DNA of 64,000 nt, taken from positions 1 to 64,000 of the forward strand of contig NZ_JBEPAK010000006.1 of assembly GCF_040298565.1 (NCBI RefSeq). Reading direction: 5' to 3'. The position numbers and the translations under genes were made by a program. Of the stretch, positions 18,560 to 25,863 are shown piece by piece. Origin of the DNA: Kitasatospora sp040298565 (GTDB taxonomy: Bacteria > Actinomycetota > Actinomycetes > Streptomycetales > Streptomycetaceae). Positions within the stretch are counted from its first letter, which is position 1. Every line of letters starts with the position of its first letter. The notes under the pieces are model-generated. The model saw only the letters and a program-made list of their open reading frames with translations. It did not search any database and had not been told where the DNA came from.

Positions 18560-19666
18560 TCACAGGGCGAGGAGCTCCTTGGTGGTGATGGTGAGCAGCT
18601 CGGGCCCGCCCTCCTCGAAGGGACGCACGACGAGCGTGTCCTCGATCCGGACCCCGCCCTTGCCCGGGAGGTGCACCCCAGGGCCGACGGTGACCGGCAC
18701 GCGACTGTCCAGTTTACCCATGTCCGAGGGACCGAGGCGCGGCGCCTCCCGGATCTCCAGCCCGATGCCGTGGCCCACCGGGTGCGGAGAGGCCTCGGTG
18801 TGGCCCGCCGCCTCCAGGAGCTGCCGGGCGGCCCGGTCGGGCACGCACTGCTCCACGCCCGGGCCGAGGGCCTCCCGGGCGGCGCGCTGGGCCCGGAAGA
18901 CCAACCGGTGCAGCTCCACCTGCCAGGGAGCGGGGGCGGCGCCGATCACGAAGGTCCGGGCGGTCGAGACGCCGTAGCCGCGGTACTGGGCGCCCATCAC
19001 CACGGTGAGGAAGTCCCCCTCCTCCACCCGGCGGTCGGTCGGCTGGTGGGCGGGCTGGCCGGAGTGGCTGCCGGTGCCCACCGAGACCGGGAACGCGGCC
19101 CGGTCGGCGCCGTGGTCGATCATCCGGCGCTCCAGCTCCATCGCCAGGTGCCGCTCGGTGCGACCGACCAGGATCGACTCCAGCAGTTCGCCGAGCGCCT
19201 GGTCGGCGATCTCGGCGGCGATCCGCAGGTCGGCGATCTCGCGCTCGTCCTTGACCACCCGCAGCCGCTCGACGACCCGGTCGAGGTCCGCCAGCCGGGC
19301 CCCCTCCACCAGGCTCCCCACCGCCCGGTGGCGGGTGACGGTCAGGTCGTGCTCCTCCACCGCCAGGGCCCGCACCCCCAGCCGGGCGGCGGCGGCCGCG
19401 GCGGCCAGCGCGGTGTCCGACCCGGCCGACACCGGCACCTGGACGACGTCGGCGGCGATCAGGTGCTCCCCGGAGTCGTCCGGCGGCAGGTCGTCCGGCA
19501 GGGCCAGCAGGGCCCGGTCCGGGGTGAGCAGCAGCGTGGCCCCGCAGGGCGCGCAGCCCGTCAGGTACCGGACGTTCGCCGCCCGGGTGACCAGCGCCGC
19601 GTCGGCCCCGGCCGCACTGCAGTGCTCCCGCACCCGCTCCCGCCGCCCCGCGTACGCATCCGCCAT
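18560..19666 (-). CDS. M24 (Xaa-Pro peptidase) family protein lacking most metal ligands
   Basis: The 368-residue protein has the creatinase N-domain and the pita-bread C-domain of Xaa-Pro peptidases, and would usually be labelled pepQ. Compared with the five metal ligands of E. coli PepP, the first Asp is Val (in FLTVVMGAQY), the second is Ser (in GYGVSTARTF) and the first Glu is Gly (in VTVGPGVHLPG). The His in VGHGIGLEIRE and the final Glu in GVRIEDT remain. Three of five ligands are missing, so a dinuclear metal site cannot form as usual. The frame is intact and codon use is normal, so I read it as a pseudoenzyme rather than a pseudogene. It lies just upstream of efp. Confidence 0.88.
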   Translation of the reverse strand: MADAYAGRRERVREHCSAAGADAALVTRAANVRYLTGCAPCGATLLLTPDRALLALPDDLPPDDSGEHLIAADVVQVPVSAGSDTALAAAAAAARLGVRALAVEEHDLTVTRHRAVGSLVEGARLADLDRVVERLRVVKDEREIADLRIAAEIADQALGELLESILVGRTERHLAMELERRMIDHGADRAAFPVSVGTGSHSGQPAHQPTDRRVEEGDFLTVVMGAQYRGYGVSTARTFVIGAAPAPWQVELHRLVFRAQRAAREALGPGVEQCVPDRAARQLLEAAGHTEASPHPVGHGIGLEIREAPRLGPSDMGKLDSRVPVTVGPGVHLPGKGGVRIEDTLVVRPFEEGGPELLTITTKELLAL

Positions 19667-19756
19667 GCGTCGAGCCTACGAACCCCGGGCCCGAACCGCC
19701 CGCCGAGCGCCCCCGCGGGTGCGGGAATGGGTGGGGCGGTGGCCGTGTTGTGTCCA

Positions 19757-19778
19757 CTGAAAACGACATCCGTTTCAG
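19757..19778 (+). promoter_or_regulatory. Candidate Zur operator
   Basis: The 22 bases form an imperfect dyad, CTGAAAACG on the left and CGTTTCAG on the right, resembling the TGAAAANN...TTTCA zinc-uptake-regulator boxes of actinobacteria. It stands 53 bases upstream of two zinc-free ribosomal protein genes that are typically repressed by Zur. Confidence 0.65.
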
Positions 19779-19830
19779 CGAAGGCCCGGCCCGGCGTCCC
19801 GGTCCGGCGCCGCAGACGAAGGAGGACCCG

Positions 19831-19995
19831 ATGGCCCGCAGCGAACTGCGCCCCGTGATCAGGCTCCGCTCCACCGCCGGCACCGGCTACACCTACGTGA
19901 CCCGCAAGAGCCGGCGGAACGACCCGGACCGGATGGTCCTGCGCAAGTACGACCCGGCCGCCGGGCGGCACGTCGACTTCCGCGAGGAGCGCTGA
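19831..19995 (+). CDS. rpmG: Ribosomal protein L33, zinc-independent paralogue
   Basis: This 54-residue basic protein (MARSELRPVIRLRSTAGTGY) is L33 of the 50S subunit. It has no cysteine, so it is the C-minus form that replaces the zinc-binding L33 when zinc is scarce. The start is supported by GGAGG at 19821. The longer in-frame extension upstream crosses the candidate Zur operator and is not coding. It is followed 45 bases later by the L31 paralogue, forming a two-gene low-zinc unit divergent from the peptidase-like gene. Confidence 0.95.
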   Translation: MARSELRPVIRLRSTAGTGYTYVTRKSRRNDPDRMVLRKYDPAAGRHVDFREER

Positions 19996-20040
19996 GCACA
20001 CCCCCCTCGAACCCCCCTCCCACCAGACAGGAGCTTCCCA

Positions 20041-20289
20041 ATGAAGTCCGGAATCCACCCGAGCTACCGTCCGGTCGTCTTCCGCGACAAGGTCGGCGGG
20101 CTCGCCTTCCTCACCCGCTCCACGGCCACCGGCGCGAGCACGGTGGAGTGGGAGGACGGCACCACCTACCCGGTGGTCGACGTGGAGACCTCCTCGGCGA
20201 GCCACCCCTTCTACACCGGCCAGTCCCGGGTGCTCGACACCGCGGGCCGGGTCGAGCAGTTCCGCCGCCGCTACGGCGACCGGCACTGA
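20041..20289 (+). CDS. rpmE2: Ribosomal protein L31 type B, zinc-independent
   Basis: The 82-residue product is L31 type B: MKSGIHPSYRPVVFRDK at the start and SHPFYTGQSRVLDTAGRVEQFRRR at the end. It lacks the CXXC pairs of zinc-binding L31. Under zinc limitation it displaces the zinc form on the ribosome and frees the metal. A CAGGAG ribosome site precedes the ATG. It is probably co-transcribed with rpmG and ends at a strong bidirectional terminator. Confidence 0.96.
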   Translation: MKSGIHPSYRPVVFRDKVGGLAFLTRSTATGASTVEWEDGTTYPVVDVETSSASHPFYTGQSRVLDTAGRVEQFRRRYGDRH

Positions 20290-20305
20290 CCGGGCGACCG
20301 CGACG

Positions 20306-20343
20306 GCGACGGCCCCTCCCCCGACCCGGGGAGGGGCCGTCGC
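20306..20343. terminator. Bidirectional terminator between rpmE2 and the XRE gene
   Basis: A perfect 16-base-pair stem (20306-20321 with 20328-20343) and six-base loop lie between two convergent genes, 16 and 12 bases from their stops. Confidence 0.85.
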
Positions 20344-20355
20344 GGCACGGCGCCC

Positions 20356-20928
20356 TCAGCGCGGCGGCGGGACGGACACCACCATGGTCAGCCGCAGCAG
20401 CCGCCCGCCCGCGTTGCGGTAGACGTGGGCGTAGGAGGCGTCGAAGGAGACGGTGCTGCCGGCCGGCACCGGATGCTCCGTCCCGTCGTGCACCAGGGTC
20501 AGCTCACCCTCGTCGACCCGGATGATCTCCACCGTCCCGGCCGGGTGCGGCTCCGCGGCGTACTCCTCGCCCGGCTTCATCCGCCACTCCCACAGCTCGA
20601 GCGGCCCGGGCGCCTCGATGCCGTGCAGCAGGGTGCCGGTCCCGCCGCTCGCGCCGGTCCAGAGCGGGACGGCCTGGTCACCGGGGACGATCCGCACGTC
20701 CGGGCCCTCCTCGTAGTCGAGCAGGGTGGCGATCGAGACGCCCAGGGCGTCGCCGAGCCTCACCACGGTGGCCACGCTGGGGTTGGTGCGCCCCTGTTCG
20801 ATCTGGACGACCATGCCGCGGCTCACCCCCGAGCGGGCGGCGAGGGCGTCCAGCGTGTGGCCGCGTTCGGTGCGCAGCCGCTTGAGGTTGCGGGCGAGGG
20901 CCTGGGCGACGAGGTCGGGGTCCGGCAC
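20356..20928 (-). CDS. XRE-family regulator with C-terminal cupin
   Basis: The 190-residue protein has an N-terminal helix-turn-helix (about 11-70; LAARSGVSRGMVVQIEQGRTNPS) and a cupin beta barrel (about 100-185) that would bind a small ligand. I start at the GTG ending at 20928 because GGAGGA lies nine bases upstream; a GTG eight codons earlier has no ribosome site. It is divergent from an EamA exporter with repeated TTCA motifs in the gap, so it probably controls that exporter in response to its substrate, and perhaps itself. Confidence 0.9.
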   Translation of the reverse strand: MPDPDLVAQALARNLKRLRTERGHTLDALAARSGVSRGMVVQIEQGRTNPSVATVVRLGDALGVSIATLLDYEEGPDVRIVPGDQAVPLWTGASGGTGTLLHGIEAPGPLELWEWRMKPGEEYAAEPHPAGTVEIIRVDEGELTLVHDGTEHPVPAGSTVSFDASYAHVYRNAGGRLLRLTMVVSVPPPR

Positions 20929-20960
20929 GCTTGACAGTCCTCCGGTGTCCACATCCCGAA

Positions 20961-21001
20961 AAGTTCAGGATATTGCTCTGCGAAGTTCAGTTCAGTGAAC
21001 T
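20961..21001. promoter_or_regulatory. Candidate operator for the XRE-cupin regulator
   Basis: AAGTTCAG occurs twice (20961-20968 is AAGTTCAG; again at 20983-20990), 22 bases or about two helical turns apart. The second copy is part of the inverted repeat AGTTCA-N6-TGAACT (20984-21001). It sits between the divergent regulator and exporter genes. Confidence 0.55.
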
Positions 21002-21080
21002 ACGCTGCCGGTCCGGCAACGAGTCCATCCGACTGTACTTCGGAGTGCATTGTGCTGTCCTCCTCTCCCGGGCGCCTCCG

Positions 21081-21932
21081 GTGACCGTCCTGCTCGCCCT
21101 GTCCGCCAGCCTGCTCTGCGGCCTGGGCGACTTCGGCGGCGGCGTCCTCACCCGGCGGCTCCCCGCACTGGCCGTCGTGGTCGCCTCCCAGACCGCGGCG
21201 ACGGTCGCCCTGCTCCTCGCGCTGCCGGCCACCGGCGGCTGGGCCGACCTCTCCCCCGCCCTCTGGTACGCCGTGGCCGCCGGCGCGATCGGCCCGTTCG
21301 CGATGCTCGCCTTCTACCGGGCGCTCGCGCTCGGCCCGATGGGGGTGGTCTCCCCGCTGGCCACCGTCGGCGTCGCCGTGCCGGTCGGCGTCGGACTGGC
21401 GCTCGGCGAACGGCCGGGGCCGGTCCAGCTGGCCGGGATCGTGGTCGCACTGGCCGGCGTGGTGCTGGCCGGCGGCCCCGAGCGCGGCGGACCGTCCGCC
21501 GCCCGCACCGCCCTGGTGCTGACCCTGGCCGCCGCGTTCGGCTTCGGCGCCAACATGGCCCTGCTCTCCCAGGCCTCGGCCGGCGGCGGCCTGCTGCTCG
21601 CGCTGTGCGCCCAACGCCTCGTCAACATCGCCGTCGGCGGCGCCGCGCTGGTGGTGAGCCTGCGCGGCACCGACACCTCCGCGCTGCTGCCGGAGCTGCG
21701 CTCCCGGCTGCCCCTGCTCACCGGGGTCGGGCTGGCCGACGTCGCCGCGAACGCGGCGTACGCGGCGGCCTCGCACGGCGGTTCGGCAGCGGTGGCCGCG
21801 GTGCTCGCCTCGCTGTACCCGGTGGTCACCGCGCTGCTGGCGCGCGGGGTGCTGAAGGAGCGGCTGCGCCCGGTGCAGGTGGTGGGCGCCGGCCTCGCCG
21901 TGGCGGGCACCCTCCTGCTCGCGTCCCCCTGA
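21081..21932 (+). CDS. EamA-family (DMT) transporter
   Basis: The 283-residue hydrophobic protein has about ten membrane helices in two EamA repeats. The first covers VTVLLALSASLLCGLGDF to about residue 130, and the second follows from ALVLTLAAAFGFGANMALLS. Such proteins usually export amino acids, nucleosides or toxic metabolites. I chose the GTG at 21081 because the first helix begins there; an in-frame GTG at 21045 is possible, and neither has a strong ribosome site, so translation may be weak or leaderless. It pairs divergently with the XRE-cupin gene. Confidence 0.85.
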   Translation: MTVLLALSASLLCGLGDFGGGVLTRRLPALAVVVASQTAATVALLLALPATGGWADLSPALWYAVAAGAIGPFAMLAFYRALALGPMGVVSPLATVGVAVPVGVGLALGERPGPVQLAGIVVALAGVVLAGGPERGGPSAARTALVLTLAAAFGFGANMALLSQASAGGGLLLALCAQRLVNIAVGGAALVVSLRGTDTSALLPELRSRLPLLTGVGLADVAANAAYAAASHGGSAAVAAVLASLYPVVTALLARGVLKERLRPVQVVGAGLAVAGTLLLASP

Positions 21933-21938
21933 GCCGGG

Positions 21939-21990
21939 CCGCGGCCCACGACCGCGGCCCACGACCGCGGCCCAGGACCTCGGCCCGCGA
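21939..21990. repeat. Four tandem copies of a 13-base repeat
   Basis: CCGCGGCCCACGA occurs twice exactly, then once with one change and once with two changes. The array fills the gap between the convergent exporter and nickel/cobalt transporter genes, starting seven bases past the exporter stop. Each unit contains the palindrome CCGCGG. Confidence 0.85.
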
Positions 21991-22008
21991 CGGCTCCGCG
22001 GCGGCGGC

Positions 22009-23121
22009 TCAGGAACGTTCGGGCGTCCAGCGCTTCTCGACGCCCGCCAGCTTCCAGTAGGCGATCGCCGCGGCCCACACCACCACGAACAGCCCGGCGA
22101 TCGCGTACCCGACGTTGTCCAGCGAGATGTCCGCGATGAAGCCGGTGACCGGGTCGGTCAGGTCGAGCTTCTCGTGCAGCACCCCGACCAGCTCGATGGT
22201 GCCGATGATGAACGCCACGGCGATCGACAGTCCGGTGATGGTCAGGTTGTAGTACACCTTGCGCACCGGGTTGGAGAACGCCCACTGGTACGCGAAGTTC
22301 ATGAACGTCCCGTCCAGGGTGTCGAACAGGCTCATCCCGGCCGCGAACAGCAGCGGCAGGCAGACGATCGCGTACCAGGGCAGCCCGGCCGCCGCGCCCG
22401 AGCCGGCCATCACCATCAGGGTCACCTCGGTGGCGGTGTCGAAGCCCAGCCCCAGCACCATGCCCACCGGGAACATCTGCCCCGGCCGGGTGATGGAGCG
22501 GGTCGCGCGGTTCAGCACCCGGGCCATGAAGCCGCGCGAGTTGAGGTGCTCCTCGAGTTCCGCCTCGTCGTACCGGCCGGCCCGCATCGAGCGGAACACC
22601 TTGAGGATGCCGACCAGCGCCGCCAGGTTGAGCGCGCCGATCAGGTAGAGGAAGGCGCCGGAGGCCGTCGTGCCGACCAGCCCGAGCCACTTGTGGGTGG
22701 CCGACTCGTCGTCCATCAGCGTGTTCGCCAGCTGGGCGCCGCCGGCCACCAGGGCGGCCATGAGGACCACCATCGAGGAGTGGCCGAGCGCGAACCAGAA
22801 CCCGACCGAGACCGGCCGCTTGCCGTCCGCCATCAGCTTGCGGGTGGTGTTGTCGATCACCGCGATGTGGTCGGCGTCGAAGGCGTGCCGCATGCCGAGG
22901 GTGTACGCGGTGATGCCCAGGCCCACCCCGAAGACCTGGGTGCCGACCGCGTACTCGTGGGGCGCGACCAGGAAGACCAGCGTCCCGAAGGCCACCACGT
23001 GCATGGCCAGGATCACCGCCATCAACCCGGCCGTGCGGACGGTGTCCTCGCGCTTCCATCTGAACGTGGGCAGGACGGAGGGGGCCGCCTCGGTCGGGAC
23101 GGCGGTTTCGGGCAGGGTCAT
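22009..23121 (-). CDS. NiCoT-family nickel/cobalt permease
   Basis: The 370-residue protein is a high-affinity nickel/cobalt importer of the NiCoT family. It shows the signature RHAFDADHI near residues 78-86 (His-x4-Asp-His), ALGHSSMVV near 111, and LGFDTATEVTL, within about eight membrane helices. I start at the ATG ending at 23121; an upstream extension would run into the riboswitch. The cobalamin riboswitch directly upstream shows that the relevant metal is cobalt for B12 synthesis. A divergent ArsR-type sensor gene and a shared palindrome add a second control layer. It is convergent with the EamA exporter. Confidence 0.94.
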   Translation of the reverse strand: MTLPETAVPTEAAPSVLPTFRWKREDTVRTAGLMAVILAMHVVAFGTLVFLVAPHEYAVGTQVFGVGLGITAYTLGMRHAFDADHIAVIDNTTRKLMADGKRPVSVGFWFALGHSSMVVLMAALVAGGAQLANTLMDDESATHKWLGLVGTTASGAFLYLIGALNLAALVGILKVFRSMRAGRYDEAELEEHLNSRGFMARVLNRATRSITRPGQMFPVGMVLGLGFDTATEVTLMVMAGSGAAAGLPWYAIVCLPLLFAAGMSLFDTLDGTFMNFAYQWAFSNPVRKVYYNLTITGLSIAVAFIIGTIELVGVLHEKLDLTDPVTGFIADISLDNVGYAIAGLFVVVWAAAIAYWKLAGVEKRWTPERS

Positions 23122-23164
23122 CGTCGGATCACGCTCCAGCACCTCGTGGAATGACTTCGTGAGA

Positions 23165-23333
23165 TGCCGTGGCCGGTCTCCTGGCTTACGGGGCTTCCGG
23201 ACCCGCCTTCCCAGGCGCACGAGGCGCCCAGTGGCACATGGGTACGGACGACTGTCCCCCGATCACAGTGGCGAGGGCCGCTCCGGACTGGGACCCCTGA
23301 GGGTCCGTCACCGGTCTTCCCGAGCACCACGGC
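23165..23333 (-). promoter_or_regulatory. Cobalamin (AdoCbl) riboswitch
   Basis: On the minus strand the leader shows the conserved order: GGGAAGACCGGTGA, then GCCACTGTGAT, then GCCACTGG, GGGAAGGCGG, and the B12 box AAGCCAGGAGACCGGCC (complement of 23171-23187). The closing P1 helix pairs GCCGTGG (complement of 23327-23333) with CCACGGC (complement of 23166-23172). It ends 44 bases before the cobalt transporter start, so ligand binding should shut off translation or cause termination. Confidence 0.96.
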
Positions 23334-23372
23334 GGGCTACACCGTAGGGCTCGTGCTTCACCCTCGCAAGGT

Positions 23373-23394
23373 TGCGCACCTGTGCAGGTGTGCA
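23373..23394. promoter_or_regulatory. Palindromic operator between the cobalt transporter and ArsR genes
   Basis: TGCGCACCTG-TG-CAGGTGTGCA is a 22-base inverted repeat with one mismatch. It lies 34 bases upstream of the ArsR start and about 40 bases before the riboswitch, where the divergent promoters should be. ArsR/SmtB sensors bind such 12-2-type dyads. Confidence 0.75.
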
Positions 23395-23427
23395 GGATCA
23401 CAGGTCACCGCCTGCGAGAATGTGGGC

Positions 23428-23811
23428 ATGCATCTCGTACCGGCCGACCGCGCGGGCCACCGCACCATCGACGGGCACCGGGTCTGCGAGGCCATCGCCG
23501 CGATCGGCGACACCGCGCACGTCCGGTCCTGGGCCGAGCGGTTCTCCCTGCTCGCCGACCCGGGACGGCTCGCCCTGCTGCTCGCCCTGCACCGGGCCGG
23601 CCCGCTCGCCGTCAGCGACCTCGCGGTCGCCACCGGCATGCGCGACCCCGCCGTCTCCCAGGCCCTGCGGCTGCTCCGCACGGCCGGCGTGGTCACCGGG
23701 GACAAGGACGGACGTGTGGTGCGCTACCGGCTCGTCGACGAAGGCATGCGCCCCCTCCTCGACGAGTGCGCCGCCGCCGAGCACCACGAGCCGACCGCCG
23801 CCGCGGGCTGA
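23428..23811 (+). CDS. ArsR/SmtB-family metal sensor
   Basis: The 127-residue winged-helix repressor shows the family core LLADPGRLALLLALHRAGPLAVSDLA and the recognition helix DPAVSQALRLLRTAGVV. Possible metal ligands are His residues in the N-terminus (DRAGHRTIDGHRV) and a C-terminal Glu-His-His cluster (AAAEHHEP). The pattern recalls the KmtR and NmtR nickel/cobalt sensors of mycobacteria. A GTG two codons before the chosen ATG is an alternative. Its position opposite a cobalt importer suggests it senses nickel or cobalt and represses uptake. Confidence 0.9.
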   Translation: MHLVPADRAGHRTIDGHRVCEAIAAIGDTAHVRSWAERFSLLADPGRLALLLALHRAGPLAVSDLAVATGMRDPAVSQALRLLRTAGVVTGDKDGRVVRYRLVDEGMRPLLDECAAAEHHEPTAAAG

Positions 23812-23936
23812 CCGGCCGGATCGGCCCGCCCGCGCGGCGCCTGACACGGTGTTCGCCGGCGCACGCGGATCCCTTTGCCGGACTCCCCCGGCCGGTCGAC
23901 CCGGCCCACGGACTGGGCGCGACGCGGACCGGCCGC

Positions 23937-24746
23937 TCAGGCCACCTGGCAGGTCGGGCACCAGAAGAGGTTGCGGGCGGCGTGCTCCTCGGTCCGCACC
24001 TCCGTGCCGCACACCAGGCAGGGCATCGCGGCGCGGCGGTAGACGTAGACCTCGCCGCCGTGGTCGTCCACCCGCGGCGGTCGGCCCATGGCCTCGGGGG
24101 TGTGTTCGGGCCGGACGGTGTCGATGCGCCCGGCGGCGACGCCCTCGCGCATCAGGGCGACCAGGTCGGCCCAGATCGCGTCCCACTCGCCGCGGGTGAG
24201 GTCGCGGCCCGCCCGGTGCGGGTTGACGCGGTGGCGGAACAGCACCTCGGCGCGGTAGACGTTGCCCACCCCGGCCAGCACCTTCTGGTCCATCAGCAGC
24301 GCGGCGACGGTCGTACGGCTGCCCGATATCCGGCGCCAGGCGGCCTCCGGGTCGGCGTCGGCGCGCAGCGGGTCCGGACCGAGCCGGGCGGCCACGGCGG
24401 CCTTCTCGGCGCCGGTGACCAGCTTGCAGGTGTTGGGGCCGCGCAGGTCGGCGTAGCCGTCGTCGTTGGCCAGCCGCAGCCGGACCAGGCCGACCGGATC
24501 GGGCGCCGGGCCGGTGCCGAAGGTGAAGCCGCCGTAGAGGCCGAGGTGGACGTGCACCCAGGCACCCTCCTCGAAGCCGAGGAAGAGGTGCTTGCCGGTG
24601 GCCTCCGCGCCGGTGAGCAGCTGCCCGTCGAGCACCTTGGCCTCGTCGGCGAACCGGCCCTGCGGGCTGGAGACCCGCACGGGACGGCCACCGAAGGCCG
24701 TACGGCTCTGGACGGCGAGGCGGTGGATGATGTGGCCCTCCGGCAC
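23937..24746 (-). CDS. Fpg/Nei-family DNA glycosylase (Nei2-like)
   Basis: This enzyme removes oxidised bases and cuts the strand by beta/delta elimination. The 269-residue protein begins MPEGHIIHRLA, so after Met removal the N-terminal proline nucleophile and catalytic Glu are in place. A helix-two-turn-helix (MDQKVLAGVGNVYRAEVLF) lies near 150-170. A zinc finger closes the protein, CLVC...CPTC. The MPEGH start suggests Nei rather than Fpg (MPELP). It is convergent with the ArsR gene and stands alone. Confidence 0.93.
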   Translation of the reverse strand: MPEGHIIHRLAVQSRTAFGGRPVRVSSPQGRFADEAKVLDGQLLTGAEATGKHLFLGFEEGAWVHVHLGLYGGFTFGTGPAPDPVGLVRLRLANDDGYADLRGPNTCKLVTGAEKAAVAARLGPDPLRADADPEAAWRRISGSRTTVAALLMDQKVLAGVGNVYRAEVLFRHRVNPHRAGRDLTRGEWDAIWADLVALMREGVAAGRIDTVRPEHTPEAMGRPPRVDDHGGEVYVYRRAAMPCLVCGTEVRTEEHAARNLFWCPTCQVA

Positions 24747-24830
24747 GGGCGTCAGCTCCCCCTGGTGTAGGACGTCAGGACGGGGTCCATCATCGCAGCC
24801 GCCACCGACAGGCCGGGCGGGCGCCGCTGG

Positions 24831-25775
24831 TCAGCGGACCGGCATGCCCATCAGCCGGGCCAGGATGACCCGGTCCAGCTCGGCGGCCGTACCGGCGACG
24901 TCCAGGTAGGAGTTGTCGATGATCGGCAGCCCGGAGTTGTACCAGCCGGCCATCCGCCCGTGGATGCGCGCCACCTCCTCGTCACCGAGCCGCCGGTTGC
25001 CGCTGCGGCGGGCGTTGCGGCGCAGCACCGAATCCAGGCTGGGCAGCAGGACGACCGGGATCATGCCGGGGCCGATGTGCCGCTTCCAGCCGCCGAGGCC
25101 GATCGCCGGGCGGTCCGGGAAGACGGCGTCGTCGATGATGCAGGAGATCCCGTTGGCCAGGTAGTTGCGGCAGGCGAAGCCGCAGGTGCGGCGGGCCAGC
25201 CGGTACTGGGCCTCGGAGGCGTTGTTCCAGCCGGACTGCGGGTTGGCGAAGCCGGACTGCACCCACTCGCGCACGTCGTCCAGGCTGATGTGCGCGGTCG
25301 GGGTGGCGCGGTGCTCGGCCCAGTACCGGGCGACGGTGGTCTTGCCCGCCCCGGCGGGGCCGATCAGCAGGACGGCGATCGGCCCGGCGGGCGCGTGCCG
25401 CTGCGGGGAGTGGGTCGGGAGCTGGACGGGCGTGCCGGCGGGCAGCACGAAGTGCCCGGTGCCGCCGGCCGGAACCGGCGCGCTCGGCGCGGGCGCGGGG
25501 CCAGGGCCGGGAGCGGCGGCCGGGACGGGCGCAGGCGCGACCGGAGCCGGTGCAGCGGGCGTGACCGGAGCCGGCGCAGGAGCCGGTGCAGCGGGCGCGA
25601 CCGGAGCCGGGGCAGGAGCCGGCCCGGGCCCGGCCGACGGCCGGACCGTCGGAGGCGGCGGAGGAGGCGGCGGGACGGGCGCCCCCGACGGGGACACCCT
25701 CGTACCGCCCCCCGGTGGCACCGGCGGAGCGGCGGGACGCGGCGGGACCTGCCCACCTCCGGCGTACTGCGTCAC
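24831..25775 (-). CDS. P-loop kinase-like ATPase with Pro/Ala-rich N-terminus
   Basis: The 314-residue protein has two parts. Residues 1 to about 125 are low complexity, rich in Pro, Ala and Gly with a run of prolines near 35-42. The remainder is an AAA_33/zeta-like P-loop domain with GPAGAGKT at 139-146, SLDDVREWVQSG near 167 and a Walker B-like CIIDDAVFPD. Related domains phosphorylate small molecules or RNA ends, but the substrate here is unknown. I start at the GTG ending at 25775, preceded by GGGAGG. It follows aroQ on the same strand, separated by a hairpin. Confidence 0.8.
   Translation of the reverse strand: MTQYAGGGQVPPRPAAPPVPPGGGTRVSPSGAPVPPPPPPPPTVRPSAGPGPAPAPAPVAPAAPAPAPAPVTPAAPAPVAPAPVPAAAPGPGPAPAPSAPVPAGGTGHFVLPAGTPVQLPTHSPQRHAPAGPIAVLLIGPAGAGKTTVARYWAEHRATPTAHISLDDVREWVQSGFANPQSGWNNASEAQYRLARRTCGFACRNYLANGISCIIDDAVFPDRPAIGLGGWKRHIGPGMIPVVLLPSLDSVLRRNARRSGNRRLGDEEVARIHGRMAGWYNSGLPIIDNSYLDVAGTAAELDRVILARLMGMPVR
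25535..25623 (-). repeat. Imperfect tandem repeats encoding Pro/Ala segments
   Basis: Units built on GGAGCCGGNGCAG are repeated several times within the low-complexity N-terminal coding region of the kinase-like gene. They encode Ala-Pro and Val-Thr-Pro-Ala motifs. Slippage could change the length between strains. Confidence 0.7.
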
Positions 25776-25811
25776 GGCACCTCCCGACACCCTTTCAGCG
25801 GGGACACTACA

Positions 25812-25852
25812 CGGCGGCCCGGCGGCGGGCACAGTCCGCCACCGGGCCGCCG
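25812..25852 (-). terminator. Terminator downstream of aroQ
   Basis: An 11-base-pair GC stem (25812-25822 with 25842-25852) with additional inner pairing lies 11 bases past the aroQ stop, ending the aro block. Confidence 0.7.
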
Positions 25853-25863
25853 GCCCGTCCCGC

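Noticed and set aside
18560..19666. Peptidase-like gene as a decayed pseudogene
   Set aside because: No frameshift or stop, normal codon use and an intact fold; loss of metal ligands alone suggests a pseudoenzyme.
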